Source of the DNA: Dissophora ornata
Taxonomy: Eukaryota > Mortierellomycota > Mortierellomycetes > Mortierellales > Mortierellaceae
DNA: 11,145 nt
Assembly (NCBI GenBank): GCA_025201705.1
Contig: MU617540.1
Location: 1 to 11,145, forward strand
Direction: 5' to 3'
The position numbers and the translations under genes are program-made. Of the stretch, positions 1 to 7,593 are shown one piece after another. The notes below the pieces were generated by a model, which saw only the letters and a list, made by a program, of their open reading frames with translations, was not told the origin of the DNA and made no database searches. Position 1 is the stretch's first letter, and each line of letters begins with the position of its first letter.

Positions 1-249
1 TTTCTTTTTTCTTTTTCTTTTTCTTTTCTTTTCATGTTGTTTTGCTATCCTTTCTTGAGTAGGTCCCACCCTTCTTGTCCGCCTTTTTCTTTCTTTTATC
101 TTCATATTCGTATTCCGCATTTTTTTTCCTTTCTTTATAGCTTTAGAACATTGGCCCTACAAACAAGCAAGTTTACGATATGCAAAATATATATAATAAA
201 AAAAAAAAGAAACTCAATGACAATTTTCAATTTTTCATTTTTTTTTCTG

Positions 250-255
250 TTTATT
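250..255 (-). terminator. Polyadenylation signal AATAAA of NDUFAF7
   Basis: On the minus strand this hexamer reads AATAAA. It lies about 94 nt downstream of the NDUFAF7 stop codon and is followed by T-rich sequence on that strand. Position and sequence fit a canonical eukaryotic cleavage/polyadenylation signal. The actual cleavage site is not visible. Confidence 0.5.
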
Positions 256-301
256 GCCTTGAACTGGGTTGGAAGGCTTTCACGACTTTAATGATGTTTG
301 T

Positions 302-331
302 GATAATGACGATGATGATGACGATGATGAC
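302..331. repeat. GAY (GAT/GAC) triplet repeat
   Basis: Ten near-identical triplets (GAT, AAT, GAC) run in tandem just downstream of the NDUFAF7 stop. Read on the plus strand in one frame they would give an Asp run, but that frame has no ATG and runs into sequence antisense to the conserved NDUFAF7 last exon. It is best treated as a microsatellite in the 3' UTR or flank. Confidence 0.7.
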
Positions 332-348
332 AATGGCGGCTTCAGTGG

Positions 349-2465
349 TCATGCCTCGTGCACGGGCGGTTGCTGCTTCTCAAAACCGATAGGAATTGGA
401 GATCCGAGAGGGGTCATGGCCATAACTCGGTAGACATTGCCCATCTCCTTGGGATCGACGAGGCGGTGGTAAGAGCCAATGAGAATCTCGCGACGGCTAG
501 CAGCAGCTTTAGCAAGCAACATGTCAAGACGTGAGCCGATGCCGAGTGAGTGAAGCAAATGAGACTGGGTGACAGAACCATAGCTGTCGACTAGAGGATA
601 ATAAACGAAAAAAAAAAAGTGAGGGATAGATGTTCAGTGCAAAAGGGTGAAAAATCGATGACGGTTACAATTTAAAAAGAGAAAAAAAGTTTACCGAGCT
701 TCTCTGTGGCCTGCTTTAGGTACTCAAAGTCGACATCAGCACTGAGATCGACGTTTCCGGGATGTGTGAGCACATGTGTGAACTGGTGCCTGTGGATGCC
801 CTATAATGCAGATCAATACTTTCAAGTTAGATCGCCCCTCCCTCGACTTGTTCGCTCAGACGGTGTTTTTTGTATTTATCCGCTGAAAGAAAAAGAAAAC
901 ATACTCGCAATGTATCGCCTTGGATATGATCCTTTCCATAATCGATAATTAACGCCGACCCTCCATTCTTGTTGATATGTTTCGCCATCTCGTGCGCCAC
1001 TCTGAACGAGTCTGGTGAGATCTCAATCCTTTCACCGGGTTGGAAATGATCATAGGCTGGGTGTTCTGCAAAGGCTTTGGAGGCCTGAGTAGGGCCGGGT
1101 GCAAGCACGAATCGAAGGTGGTAAGGGCTAGCGGGATCGTCTTCCAGATCAACAACGAGTTCACGCCAACCTTCTTCTGTTCTCTCAAACTTGTAGATCG
1201 GAAGTGCGTCAAAGAACTCGTGTGCAACCACCAACGAAAACTGGCCTATCGAGCAGAAAATAAAATAGATTGTTCAGTATTATTGCAGAAGGTGAAAAAA
1301 AAGGTGCGACGAAAGGCCATTTTCCGAGCTATGAATTCTACATATTTTTTTGTTGTTACCTGGAAGATCTTCAAAGACATCGTGCCAGTGGACCCTGAGT
1401 CCATCCTTTCTAACAGCGGACGTAATTCCTTCCCTACTTCCGCCATCGGCCTGCTCCTCCGAGAGAGGGATTCCACAAAGCATCTCACGCTGTACTCTTC
1501 TCAATCCTGGACTGGCCTCGATCAAATGAATCCCTGAAATGGCCTTTCTGAAATCCTTGAACCTCGACGCTGCCTGCACTCAGAGCGAAAGGATAATTTG
1601 GATCAAAAAAGACAAATTTGCTTATGGTCAGAGAGAGAGAGACACTCACAGAGGGAGTTGGTATGACTGCACAAGCAGCCTATGATAAACAACAACTAAC
1701 CCGCAACATGTCCATCATCAGAGTTCCTCGTCCCGGACCCAGTTCCGCGATTTGGATATGCGATGGCTTGCCCAAGTTTGTCCATTGCACTAGGAACCAG
1801 ATACCCAGCAACTTGATTTCAAAACGAAAAAAGAGTCGTGTTAATAAAGAGATACGCACTGAGTGTACAATTGAGAACGCGCGCGCGTACAAATTTTTTC
1901 TTTTCTTTTTACCTCCCCGAACATTTGACTGATCTCGGGTGAGGTGATGAAATCTCCTTGCGTTCCAAACACGTCTCCCTTCATGTAGTAGCCGCTCAGT
2001 GGGTTGACCAGGACCTGTCTCATAAAATGAGCAACAGACATTGGGCCTTGGATCTGATGATGGAACACACACACACCCACACCCACACCCACACAGAAAA
2101 AAAAAAAAAAAAAAAAAAAAAAAGAGAGTTAACACGAGTATAGAGTTTCTTTTTTTCCCGCGGATCAGTTGGAAGTAATGTCGGTCGTTTACCTTGATCG
2201 AGTCACGGATATGTTTGGCGAGGGGCGTCATCTCTTCCTTGGGTGGATAGTCGACAGTCTCACCGGAAGCTTCCGAGGGAGAAGACGTCGATGCCGGGTC
2301 TTGTGCAGCAGTGGCTTCTGGCTTTCCTGCTTGACTCTGGTCTGTGAATCCCGAATCCTTGTTGTGGGAATAGAATCGCGCGGATCTGTGAGGCACAGCA
2401 GCGCTTGCTCTCAGAGCAATGCGAGAGCATGCTCTCCATGGAAGTGTCCTCGCTATACTCAACAT
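349..2465 (-). CDS. NDUFAF7: NDUFAF7-type protein arginine methyltransferase, mitochondrial
   Basis: Seven exons on the minus strand: 2465-2193, 2053-1913, 1811-1701, 1573-1360, 1245-905, 800-695 and 590-349. They join in frame to 475 aa ending in TAG-free sequence with stop TGA. Residues 1-31 are Arg/Ala/Ser-rich without acidic residues, a typical mitochondrial presequence with a likely cleavage near ARFYS. The MidA/DUF185 methyltransferase core follows: GPMSV (94-98), YYMKGDVFGTQGDFITSPE (113-131), the SAM-binding glycine loop ELGPGRG (161-167), AHEFFDALP (254-262), and IIDYG with DTLR (to 360). The family dimethylates an arginine of complex I subunit NDUFS2 in the mitochondrial matrix and is needed for complex I assembly. 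Its length is near the human protein's (~440 aa). The start at 2465 is preferred because it gives the presequence and has A at -3, although the frame stays open upstream. The gene is divergent from PTM1. Confidence 0.93.
2065..2123. repeat. CA/CCCACA repeat followed by A27 tract
   Basis: A CA microsatellite with CCCACA variants (2065-2095) abuts an unbroken run of 27 A (2097-2123). Both lie in the first intron of NDUFAF7 (2054-2192). In the sense strand of that gene they read as a long T run followed by GT/GGGTGT repeats just upstream of the acceptor CAG, so they replace a normal pyrimidine tract. Confidence 0.9.
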
Positions 2466-2841
2466 GATGCCTCTGTGAATGGACGTTGATCTGTTTGAGA
2501 AGATGGGGGGAAGGATATGAAGGAATAAACGGGGTGTGGGAGGGGGACGGAATGTGATGTGCGCCCTCCGTAGGCGAAGTAAGTACGTGAATGCGGTCAC
2601 TTTATCTCTCCCGCCGCCAAGCCAGGTACAGCGAAACAGCGCGCTAAAAATATGCACAAGGACCCTTTCGTTCATCGTTTTTAATCTCTTTCTCATTCCA
2701 TTCCTCGTCTCTTTCACATATACACACACGCATTCTTCTCTCCTCCCCCTCCCCCCTCCCCTCCTCGCGTTTCGCTTTTGCCCCAGGTTTCCCAACGAAC
2801 AGCGTCTCGTGTGACAATTGCTACTGTCACCACATTTCAGG
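2466..2841. promoter_or_regulatory. Shared divergent promoter region, NDUFAF7 / PTM1
   Basis: These 376 bp separate two head-to-head start codons, so both promoters and both 5' UTRs must lie here. A G-rich block (about 2530-2552) is near the NDUFAF7 side and a C/T-rich block (about 2743-2766) near the PTM1 side, a common fungal core-promoter feature. No clear TATA box is seen. TTTCAG directly precedes the PTM1 ATG and CAG|GTACAG occurs at 2626, so a 5' UTR intron is possible. No ATG-initiated upstream frame of note was found on the plus strand. Confidence 0.6.
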
Positions 2842-4836
2842 ATGAACCTCAGGATAGTGTCGTCCCTTATTACGGTGGCTGCACTAGCAACCGTTGCCTA
2901 TGCTCGCCCTGAACTGATCATATCCGAGGACCAGCGCGGTCTTATCTACATCGGATCCTTTGGGTTCTTGCCTGGTGGGACCCTCGACATGAACCTTCAG
3001 AACTTGAAGGTAAAAAAAAGAGAGAGAGAGAACAGAAAATCTCCCTTCCCTCCTCAGCAAGGCGATCCGGAATGTTTAGTCAAGTTCGTTCAGTTTCCTG
3101 GTCCAATTGATAATAATCAATGAACTCGCTTTTCGGCTTTAGGTTACCCCATACGAAGGAGACACTGGTGAGGAGAAACGTATCGGTTTTTTGATCCAGA
3201 AAGGCGCCTCGGACGCCGATTCAGTGGATTGGGAAGACGGCTGTATCTTGGATGACCCTTACTTCCAGGATGAGGTGGATCAAGGAAGAAGTGAATTTAA
3301 GCAGCTTGACACGACACAAACAACGTAAGAGTTCTTGGGACATCTCTCAGGCACGTTTCTGCAAAAAAAGAAAAGAAAAGACAAAAAAAAATGGCTCACA
3401 GTATTCTGTAAAACGAAACTTGTCTCTCTCTAGTTTCGAGTACCACCATGAGGTCCTGCCTGGCGAACAAGAGATGTGGAACTTGTTGTTTGTGAACTGT
3501 CCTCGAAGCATTATCTCCTTTAGAGTAAGGATTGAAGGCCTATCATCATCATCATCAACACCTTGTTATCGAAATCAGTGGAAGGAGAGAGAAAAAAAAA
3601 AAACACGTTCTCTTTATGATCCCAAAAAAACTCACCTTGGCTCTTGATAATTTTTATCATGTTTTAGTTGAAAACGACAGAGATCAATCCAGGAAACAAC
3701 TACTTGAGCGCAGGAGATATCCCATTGCCGAGGGTCTACGCTGGCTCAGCAGTTGCATACTTTGCAGCCAGTGCTCTGTGGTTGACAATGTTGATGAAGA
3801 AGGACACCAAGGTCTTTTGGCCACACAAGCTGATGTAAGCATGGGAAAAAGTCAGAGATCCAATAACGACAGCATGTGTGGGGGAGGGGGGCATTATCCG
3901 GACCCTTTGGACTTCTTTGTTACTGATTATCATTTTCTGCCTGTTATTTTCTGGGGGGATGTTACAGCTTTATCCTTGCCGTGATGATTGGAATCCAAAA
4001 GACGTTCCAGGCTGTAAGTGTTGAGTGATCCTATTATTATTATTTCATGTGTGAAATCGTATTCTTGCATGTCCATTTGAAAATCCTAACGAGGTTTCTC
4101 GTTTTTATCTTTTTTTTTAAAAAAAAAAAAAACAGATCAAGGTGCACTACATGAGGACAGGTGTTGATGCCGAAGGATGGACGGTCATGTTCTATATCTT
4201 TGCGTTGTAAGTTTGAACGCGTCATTTTTTTTATTTTATTTTTTTTCTCTCTCGATCGTGCGCAGTATAAAGAAATACGAAATCAATGGCTAAACTATCT
4301 TTTTTTGTCTCTGCCCAATAGCCTCAAAGGATCGCTTAGTATTCTTATCATTACCCTGATCGCCTCTGGCTGGATGTTGTAGGTTCTTTTTTTTTTGTTA
4401 TCAGTTCAGGATGAATCAATTGATATCCATGGAGATTGTTCAGGCGAGTCTTTGCACTGACTGAATCCTCTTGGTCTGTTGTGGCACTGTTTTATGAAAT
4501 GATAGCATCAAGCCATTTTTATCGCAAAAGGACAAGAAGATCATCCTCGTCATCATTCCTTTGCAGGTACGGCATCCATTTCAGCTTTGGAGGACCAAAA
4601 AAAACCCCTCCCTCCCACGGAGGAAAAATGAGACAAACAGGACTAACTAACGTGTGACTATTCATGTTTTGTACCGTTAGATTCTCTCCAATGTTGCCTC
4701 GACAATTAGCAGTGAGACCGCCATTGGATCTATCAACTGGTCATTCTGGGTAAAGCGTTGGCAGAAAATAACTCTGAACATTTATCACTTGTATATGGAT
4801 GTTCCAAAAAAAAGCACATTTGCTGAACATTTCCGG

Positions 4837-4872
<36 letters not shown>

Positions 4873-5320
4873 ACAGACCCAAGTGTTCCCTATGGTCGAT
4901 CTTATCAGCTGCGTCGTGATTCTAGGCGTCATTATCCAAACACAACGACATCTGAGCGAGGCTGCAGAGGCAGAAGGAAAAGTTGCGGAAAACAAGAGCA
5001 AGTACAAACTGTGGGGTTCATTCTACCTTGTCACGGTTGTGTATATCTACTTGACAAGAATTTTGGTCGAGTTCTTGAAGGTGGCGTTACCTTATCAGTA
5101 TGTGTTGTGGGTGGTGGAACTCTTGAATGAGGTCATCACTCTTGGATTTTACGCCACTATCGGATGGAAGTTCCGACCCTATGCCAACAACCCTTACACG
5201 TTGATTGATGAGGATGATCTTGACCATGACGATATTGAGACTGGTAACAATGGAGGTGAGGTGCATGGTCTTCAGACCATGTCGAGACGTGAAGGCAGAA
5301 CAAACGAGCGTGACGAATAG
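2842..5320 (+). CDS. PTM1: PTM1/GPR107-family seven-transmembrane Golgi protein
   Basis: Ten exons: 2842-3009, 3143-3324, 3434-3524, 3668-3834, 3968-4013, 4136-4206, 4322-4378, 4506-4566, 4681-4749 and 4877-5320. They join in frame to 451 aa with stop TAG. Residues 1-21 form a signal peptide ending AYA. A luminal domain (22 to ~168) carries two cysteines, C90 and C139, that may pair. Seven hydrophobic segments follow at about 170-190, 199-218, 233-261 (two close segments or one long one), 271-290, 307-326, 347-370 and 379-403. The family hallmarks GWMF-IKPFL, IPLQ, the SINWSFW stretch and WKFRPYANNPY match the lung 7TM/GOST family (human GPR107/GPR108, yeast Ptm1). Members sit in Golgi and endosomal membranes and act in vesicle traffic; the fungal role is poorly defined. 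The tail is acidic (DEDDLDHDD). The start has A at -3. Paralogue assignment within the family is less certain. Confidence 0.92.
4110..4132. repeat. T9-A14 run at a splice acceptor
   Basis: Nine T are followed directly by fourteen A, then CAG, which is the acceptor of PTM1 intron 5 (4014-4135). The tract is self-complementary over about 18 bases and puts an A run, not pyrimidines, next to the AG. The acceptor itself is firmly placed, because the protein continues in frame into a conserved exon. Confidence 0.85.
4840..4869. repeat. (CT)15 microsatellite used as pyrimidine tract
   Basis: Fifteen perfect CT units end seven bases before the end of PTM1 intron 9 (4750-4876) and lead directly into TTCACAG. 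The repeat therefore doubles as the polypyrimidine tract of this acceptor. Length variation here would be expected between strains. Confidence 0.92.
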
Positions 5321-5381
5321 AAAAAAAGCCAAAAAGAAAAAAAAAGAAAACTGTACTCTACTCAAAAACCTTTTAATCCCA

Positions 5382-5387
5382 AATAAA
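5382..5387 (+). terminator. Polyadenylation signal AATAAA of PTM1
   Basis: A canonical AATAAA on the plus strand lies 62 nt after the PTM1 stop codon and is followed by an A-rich stretch. Its spacing is typical for a short fungal 3' UTR. Confidence 0.65.
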
Positions 5388-5417
5388 CAAAAAAAAGTAT
5401 CCTAGAAATAATGACAT

Positions 5418-5427
5418 TTTATTTATT
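5418..5427 (-). terminator. Overlapping AATAAATAAA signals, NBP35 3' side
   Basis: Two overlapping AATAAA motifs read on the minus strand lie about 140-150 nt downstream of the NBP35 stop. They are alternatives to the nearer motif at 5459-5464. If these are used, the NBP35 transcript would end close to or inside the PTM1 3' end. Confidence 0.4.
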
Positions 5428-5458
5428 TGGCTTCTGGCGATGGGGGGCTATGGTACAT

Positions 5459-5464
5459 TTTATT
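5459..5464 (-). terminator. Polyadenylation signal AATAAA of NBP35
   Basis: On the minus strand this reads AATAAA, about 103 nt downstream of the NBP35 stop codon. It is the first canonical signal met by that transcript. Confidence 0.5.
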
Positions 5465-5509
5465 TTCGTTCTGCGCGCGCGACGGGACTTGATGGATTTC
5501 TTGGGGAGG

Positions 5510-5537
5510 AAAAAAAAAAAAAAAAAAAAAAAAAAAA
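5510..5537. repeat. A28 homopolymer in NBP35 3' UTR
   Basis: Twenty-eight uninterrupted A on the plus strand, which is a U tract in the NBP35 transcript about 30 nt after its stop codon. Homopolymers of this length are prone to sequencing and assembly length errors. Confidence 0.9.
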
Positions 5538-5566
5538 GACTAAAAGACTAAAAGAAAAGGTGTGTT

Positions 5567-6738
5567 CTACTGGGGCAGGACCTTCTTGATTTCCGAGATG
5601 ATATCCTGATAAGCCTTTGTCGCCGGTGAATCAGGGTACTCCTCCAAGAACGAAAGTCCTTGATCACACGATTTGCCAATCCTAGGATCCAAAGGAATAC
5701 TTCCCAAGAATCGAACATTTGTATCCTCTGCCATCTTTTTGGCCCCTCCCGTCGTCGGTGCAAAGATCACACTCTCTCCTTTACAACTTGGGCAAACGAA
5801 TCCTGCCATGTTCTCCACCACTCCAATAATCGGAATCTTGACCTTTCGACAGAAATCAATCTCCTTTCTCACATCCTGTAATGCCACCTCTTGAGGTGTC
5901 GTAATCAAAATCGCACCCGTAATCCCCGTCTCCTTGAGGTACTGTACTACCGACAAATGTTCATCCGATGTACCCGGTGGAGTATCGATTACCAAGTAAT
6001 CCAAATCACCCCAATCCACATCCTTTAGGAATTGTTTGATCAATCCATTTTTTTTAGGTCCTCTCCAAATAATCGCATCGTCCGCATCCTGAAGGATAAA
6101 TCCAATAGACATGACTCCCAAGTTATCGGTCACATAAACAGGTGACCAACCCGAGTTGGAAGAATGAATTTGTTCATCATCCAGACCAAACATCTTGGGA
6201 ATCGAAGGTCCACAGATATCAATGTCCATCACACCCACTTGAGTCTCTTCGTCATGAGAGAGTGCAAATGAGAGTTGGGTCGTGAACGATGATTTGCCGA
6301 CACCACCCTTTCCAGAAAGTACTAGAATCTTGTTCTTGACCGTGCCCATGCGATCGTTGATCAGCGGTAGATCTAGAGGAGATAATAATCAAAAATGAGT
6401 CAGCTGGACTTGTCCTGGTTTTTTTTTTTTTAGTTATGCACATGTCCTAGGGACGGGTTCCAACAAACCTGGGTCAGGTCCCTTGGGTGCTGTGGCACAG
6501 ACGTTCTGGTTGGGGCAGCCATCGCATGCGCTAGCTTTGCCGGCCTGCTCACTCTCCGTACCCTAGGGAAAATGCCAAAGTATGTTTAGTCAAAAAGTCA
6601 TTCCACCCCTTCAATTGCAACAGCTGCGCTTCCTTGCATTCTTTACAACCTCAAACAAACAAAAAGCAAAAAACAAGAAAAACATACAGGACAGTGCTCG
6701 GGTGCGTTCTCAGGTGCTGCTGTTGGTGGTGGTGACAT
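5567..6738 (-). CDS. NBP35: Cytosolic Fe-S cluster assembly factor NBP35 (NUBP1)
   Basis: Three exons on the minus strand, 6738-6688, 6562-6469 and 6372-5567, join in frame to 316 aa with stop TAG. Human NUBP1 and yeast Nbp35 are of similar length. The N-terminus carries the diagnostic ferredoxin-like motif C-X13-C-X2-C-X5-C at C16, C30, C33 and C39, which separates Nbp35 from Cfd1. The Mrp/MinD-type P-loop GKGGVGKS is at 69-76, MDIDICGPS at 97-105, DTPPGTSDE at 178-186, and the second cluster-binding pair CPSC at 242-245. Known role: with Cfd1 where present, it forms the scaffold on which [4Fe-4S] clusters are built in the cytosol for cytosolic and nuclear apoproteins. The first intron separates C16 from the other three N-terminal cysteines. 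The start context ACAATG is strong. All key residues are present. Confidence 0.97.
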
Positions 6739-6766
6739 TGTTTGTAAGGATTGCTATGTGAGGAGT

Positions 6767-6789
6767 AATGGGAGGTGCAATGGGAGGTG
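6767..6789. repeat. 11-bp direct repeat upstream of NBP35
   Basis: AATGGGAGGTG occurs at 6767-6777 and again at 6779-6789. The start-to-start spacing of 12 bp is close to one helical turn. In the orientation of NBP35 it reads CACCTCCCATT, ending 29 and 41 bp before the ATG. It may be a tandem factor site in the core promoter or a 5' UTR duplication. No known factor is assigned. Confidence 0.55.
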
Positions 6790-7058
6790 TGCAGGTGACG
6801 ACCAAATGGAAAGAGAGACCCTTTTTTAAAAGTGAATAACTTTTTGACGGCGAATTTGTCATCTCTGCCATCTGGCTTCACCCTTAAGAAAAAGACCATC
6901 CCGTTATCTCCATATGTAACCCCATACGTTATCAGATTCAGATATTCACGATAAAAACCATCCGGGGTTTGTATTCACCTTGGCCACAACCGATTTCATG
7001 CATATCTCTTCATGTGCAGTCTTTATGACAATAATGTAAAAGAAAAAAAGTAAAGCTG

Positions 7059-7072
7059 AAAAAAAAGAAAAA

Positions 7073-7155
<83 letters not shown>
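7059..7155. repeat. 97-bp A tract with three G interruptions
   Basis: A runs of 8, 24, 33 and 29 bases are separated by single G at 7067, 7092 and 7126. It lies mid-intergenic, as a U tract on the transcribed strand of the BET gene if read-through reaches it. No coding capacity. No flanking target-site duplication was found that would mark it as a retroelement tail. Confidence 0.92.
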
Positions 7156-7159
<4 letters not shown>

Positions 7160-7593
7160 ACGTTTTTCTAGAAAGAAAAAAAAACCCCCCCTTAGCCCGA
7201 GGGGAAAAAGGTAAAAAATTGACCGACATGTAAAGCGCTTTCTTACTGGAAACAAATGGATGGGCATTGGCAAAGGGAGAAACAGCAACGGAAGAAAAAT
7301 GAACAAAGACACTATACAAGTACATGCTACGACATAGAAAATGAGCGACACCGAGAGTTGTGCAATGGGAGGGGGAAAGAAATGAATATTATAAAGTACA
7401 TTTGCGGCACCCGATCATCGGGGCTTTTTGCTTGTCGTATACACAGGAATTGGAGAACAAAGGGGGAGAGTGTGAAAGAAGATATAAACAACGACGCCAT
7501 GAACTTTTCAGCATCGATCGAGCAAATCCAAGGTGAATAGGATAGCAGGCAAAGGCGATCAATGCGCGCCCGTATGCGAAAAAGTTCTGACGC

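Larger units (their letters stand above)
1..348. other. 3' flank of the NDUFAF7 gene, no gene seen
   Basis: This stretch lies downstream of the NDUFAF7 stop codon. Its first ~170 bases are strongly T/C-rich on the plus strand (runs of T broken by single C), followed by A- and T-rich sequence and a short GAY triplet repeat. Open frames here are low-complexity (Phe/Ser/Lys) and match no family I recognise. The left part could be the promoter or 3' UTR of a neighbour outside the window, but nothing in the sequence decides that. Confidence 0.5.
5321..5566. other. Convergent intergenic region, PTM1 and NBP35 3' ends
   Basis: These 246 bp hold both 3' UTRs of two tail-to-tail genes. An AATAAA for PTM1 lies at 5382, and AATAAA motifs for NBP35 on the other strand lie at 5464, 5427 and 5423. 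A GCGCGCGC stretch (about 5473-5480) and an A28 tract (5510-5537) lie between the signals and the NBP35 stop. No open frame of interest was seen. Confidence 0.7.
6739..7593. promoter_or_regulatory. Intergenic region: BET gene 3' UTR and NBP35 promoter
   Basis: These 855 bp lie between the stop of the BET gene and the start of NBP35, both on the minus strand, so the right part should hold the BET 3' UTR and the left part the NBP35 promoter. It contains an 11-bp direct repeat close to the NBP35 start and a 97-bp interrupted A tract in the middle. I see no canonical AATAAA for the BET transcript, no tRNA-like fold and no convincing gene. The open frames across the A tract encode only poly-Phe or poly-Lys. 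Confidence 0.6.

Noticed and set aside
240..410. Plus-strand Asp-rich open frame through the GAY repeat
   Set aside because: It has no ATG, its C-terminal half is antisense to the conserved last exon of NDUFAF7, and the Asp run is a microsatellite.
2065..2095. CCCACA-type repeat resembling yeast-like telomeric sequence
   Set aside because: It is short and grades into a plain CA repeat within an intron of a conserved gene. Nothing suggests a chromosome end or telomere fusion.
349..6738. Functional cluster of Fe-S or respiration genes (NDUFAF7 with NBP35)
   Set aside because: The two genes are separated by PTM1, differ in compartment and have independent promoters. Two related housekeeping genes within 6 kb is not evidence for a cluster.
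6890..7020. Possible small RNA or tRNA in the NBP35 upstream region
   Set aside because: No cloverleaf, no A/B box pair and no stable stem could be made out.
7059..7155. A tract as the poly(A) tail of an inserted retroelement or processed pseudogene
   Set aside because: No recognisable element or coding sequence precedes it, and I found no target-site duplication around it. The G interruptions fit slippage of a simple repeat.
7010..7351. Poly-Phe open frames on the minus strand
   Set aside because: They are products of the A tract, with no complexity, no family match and no supporting context.
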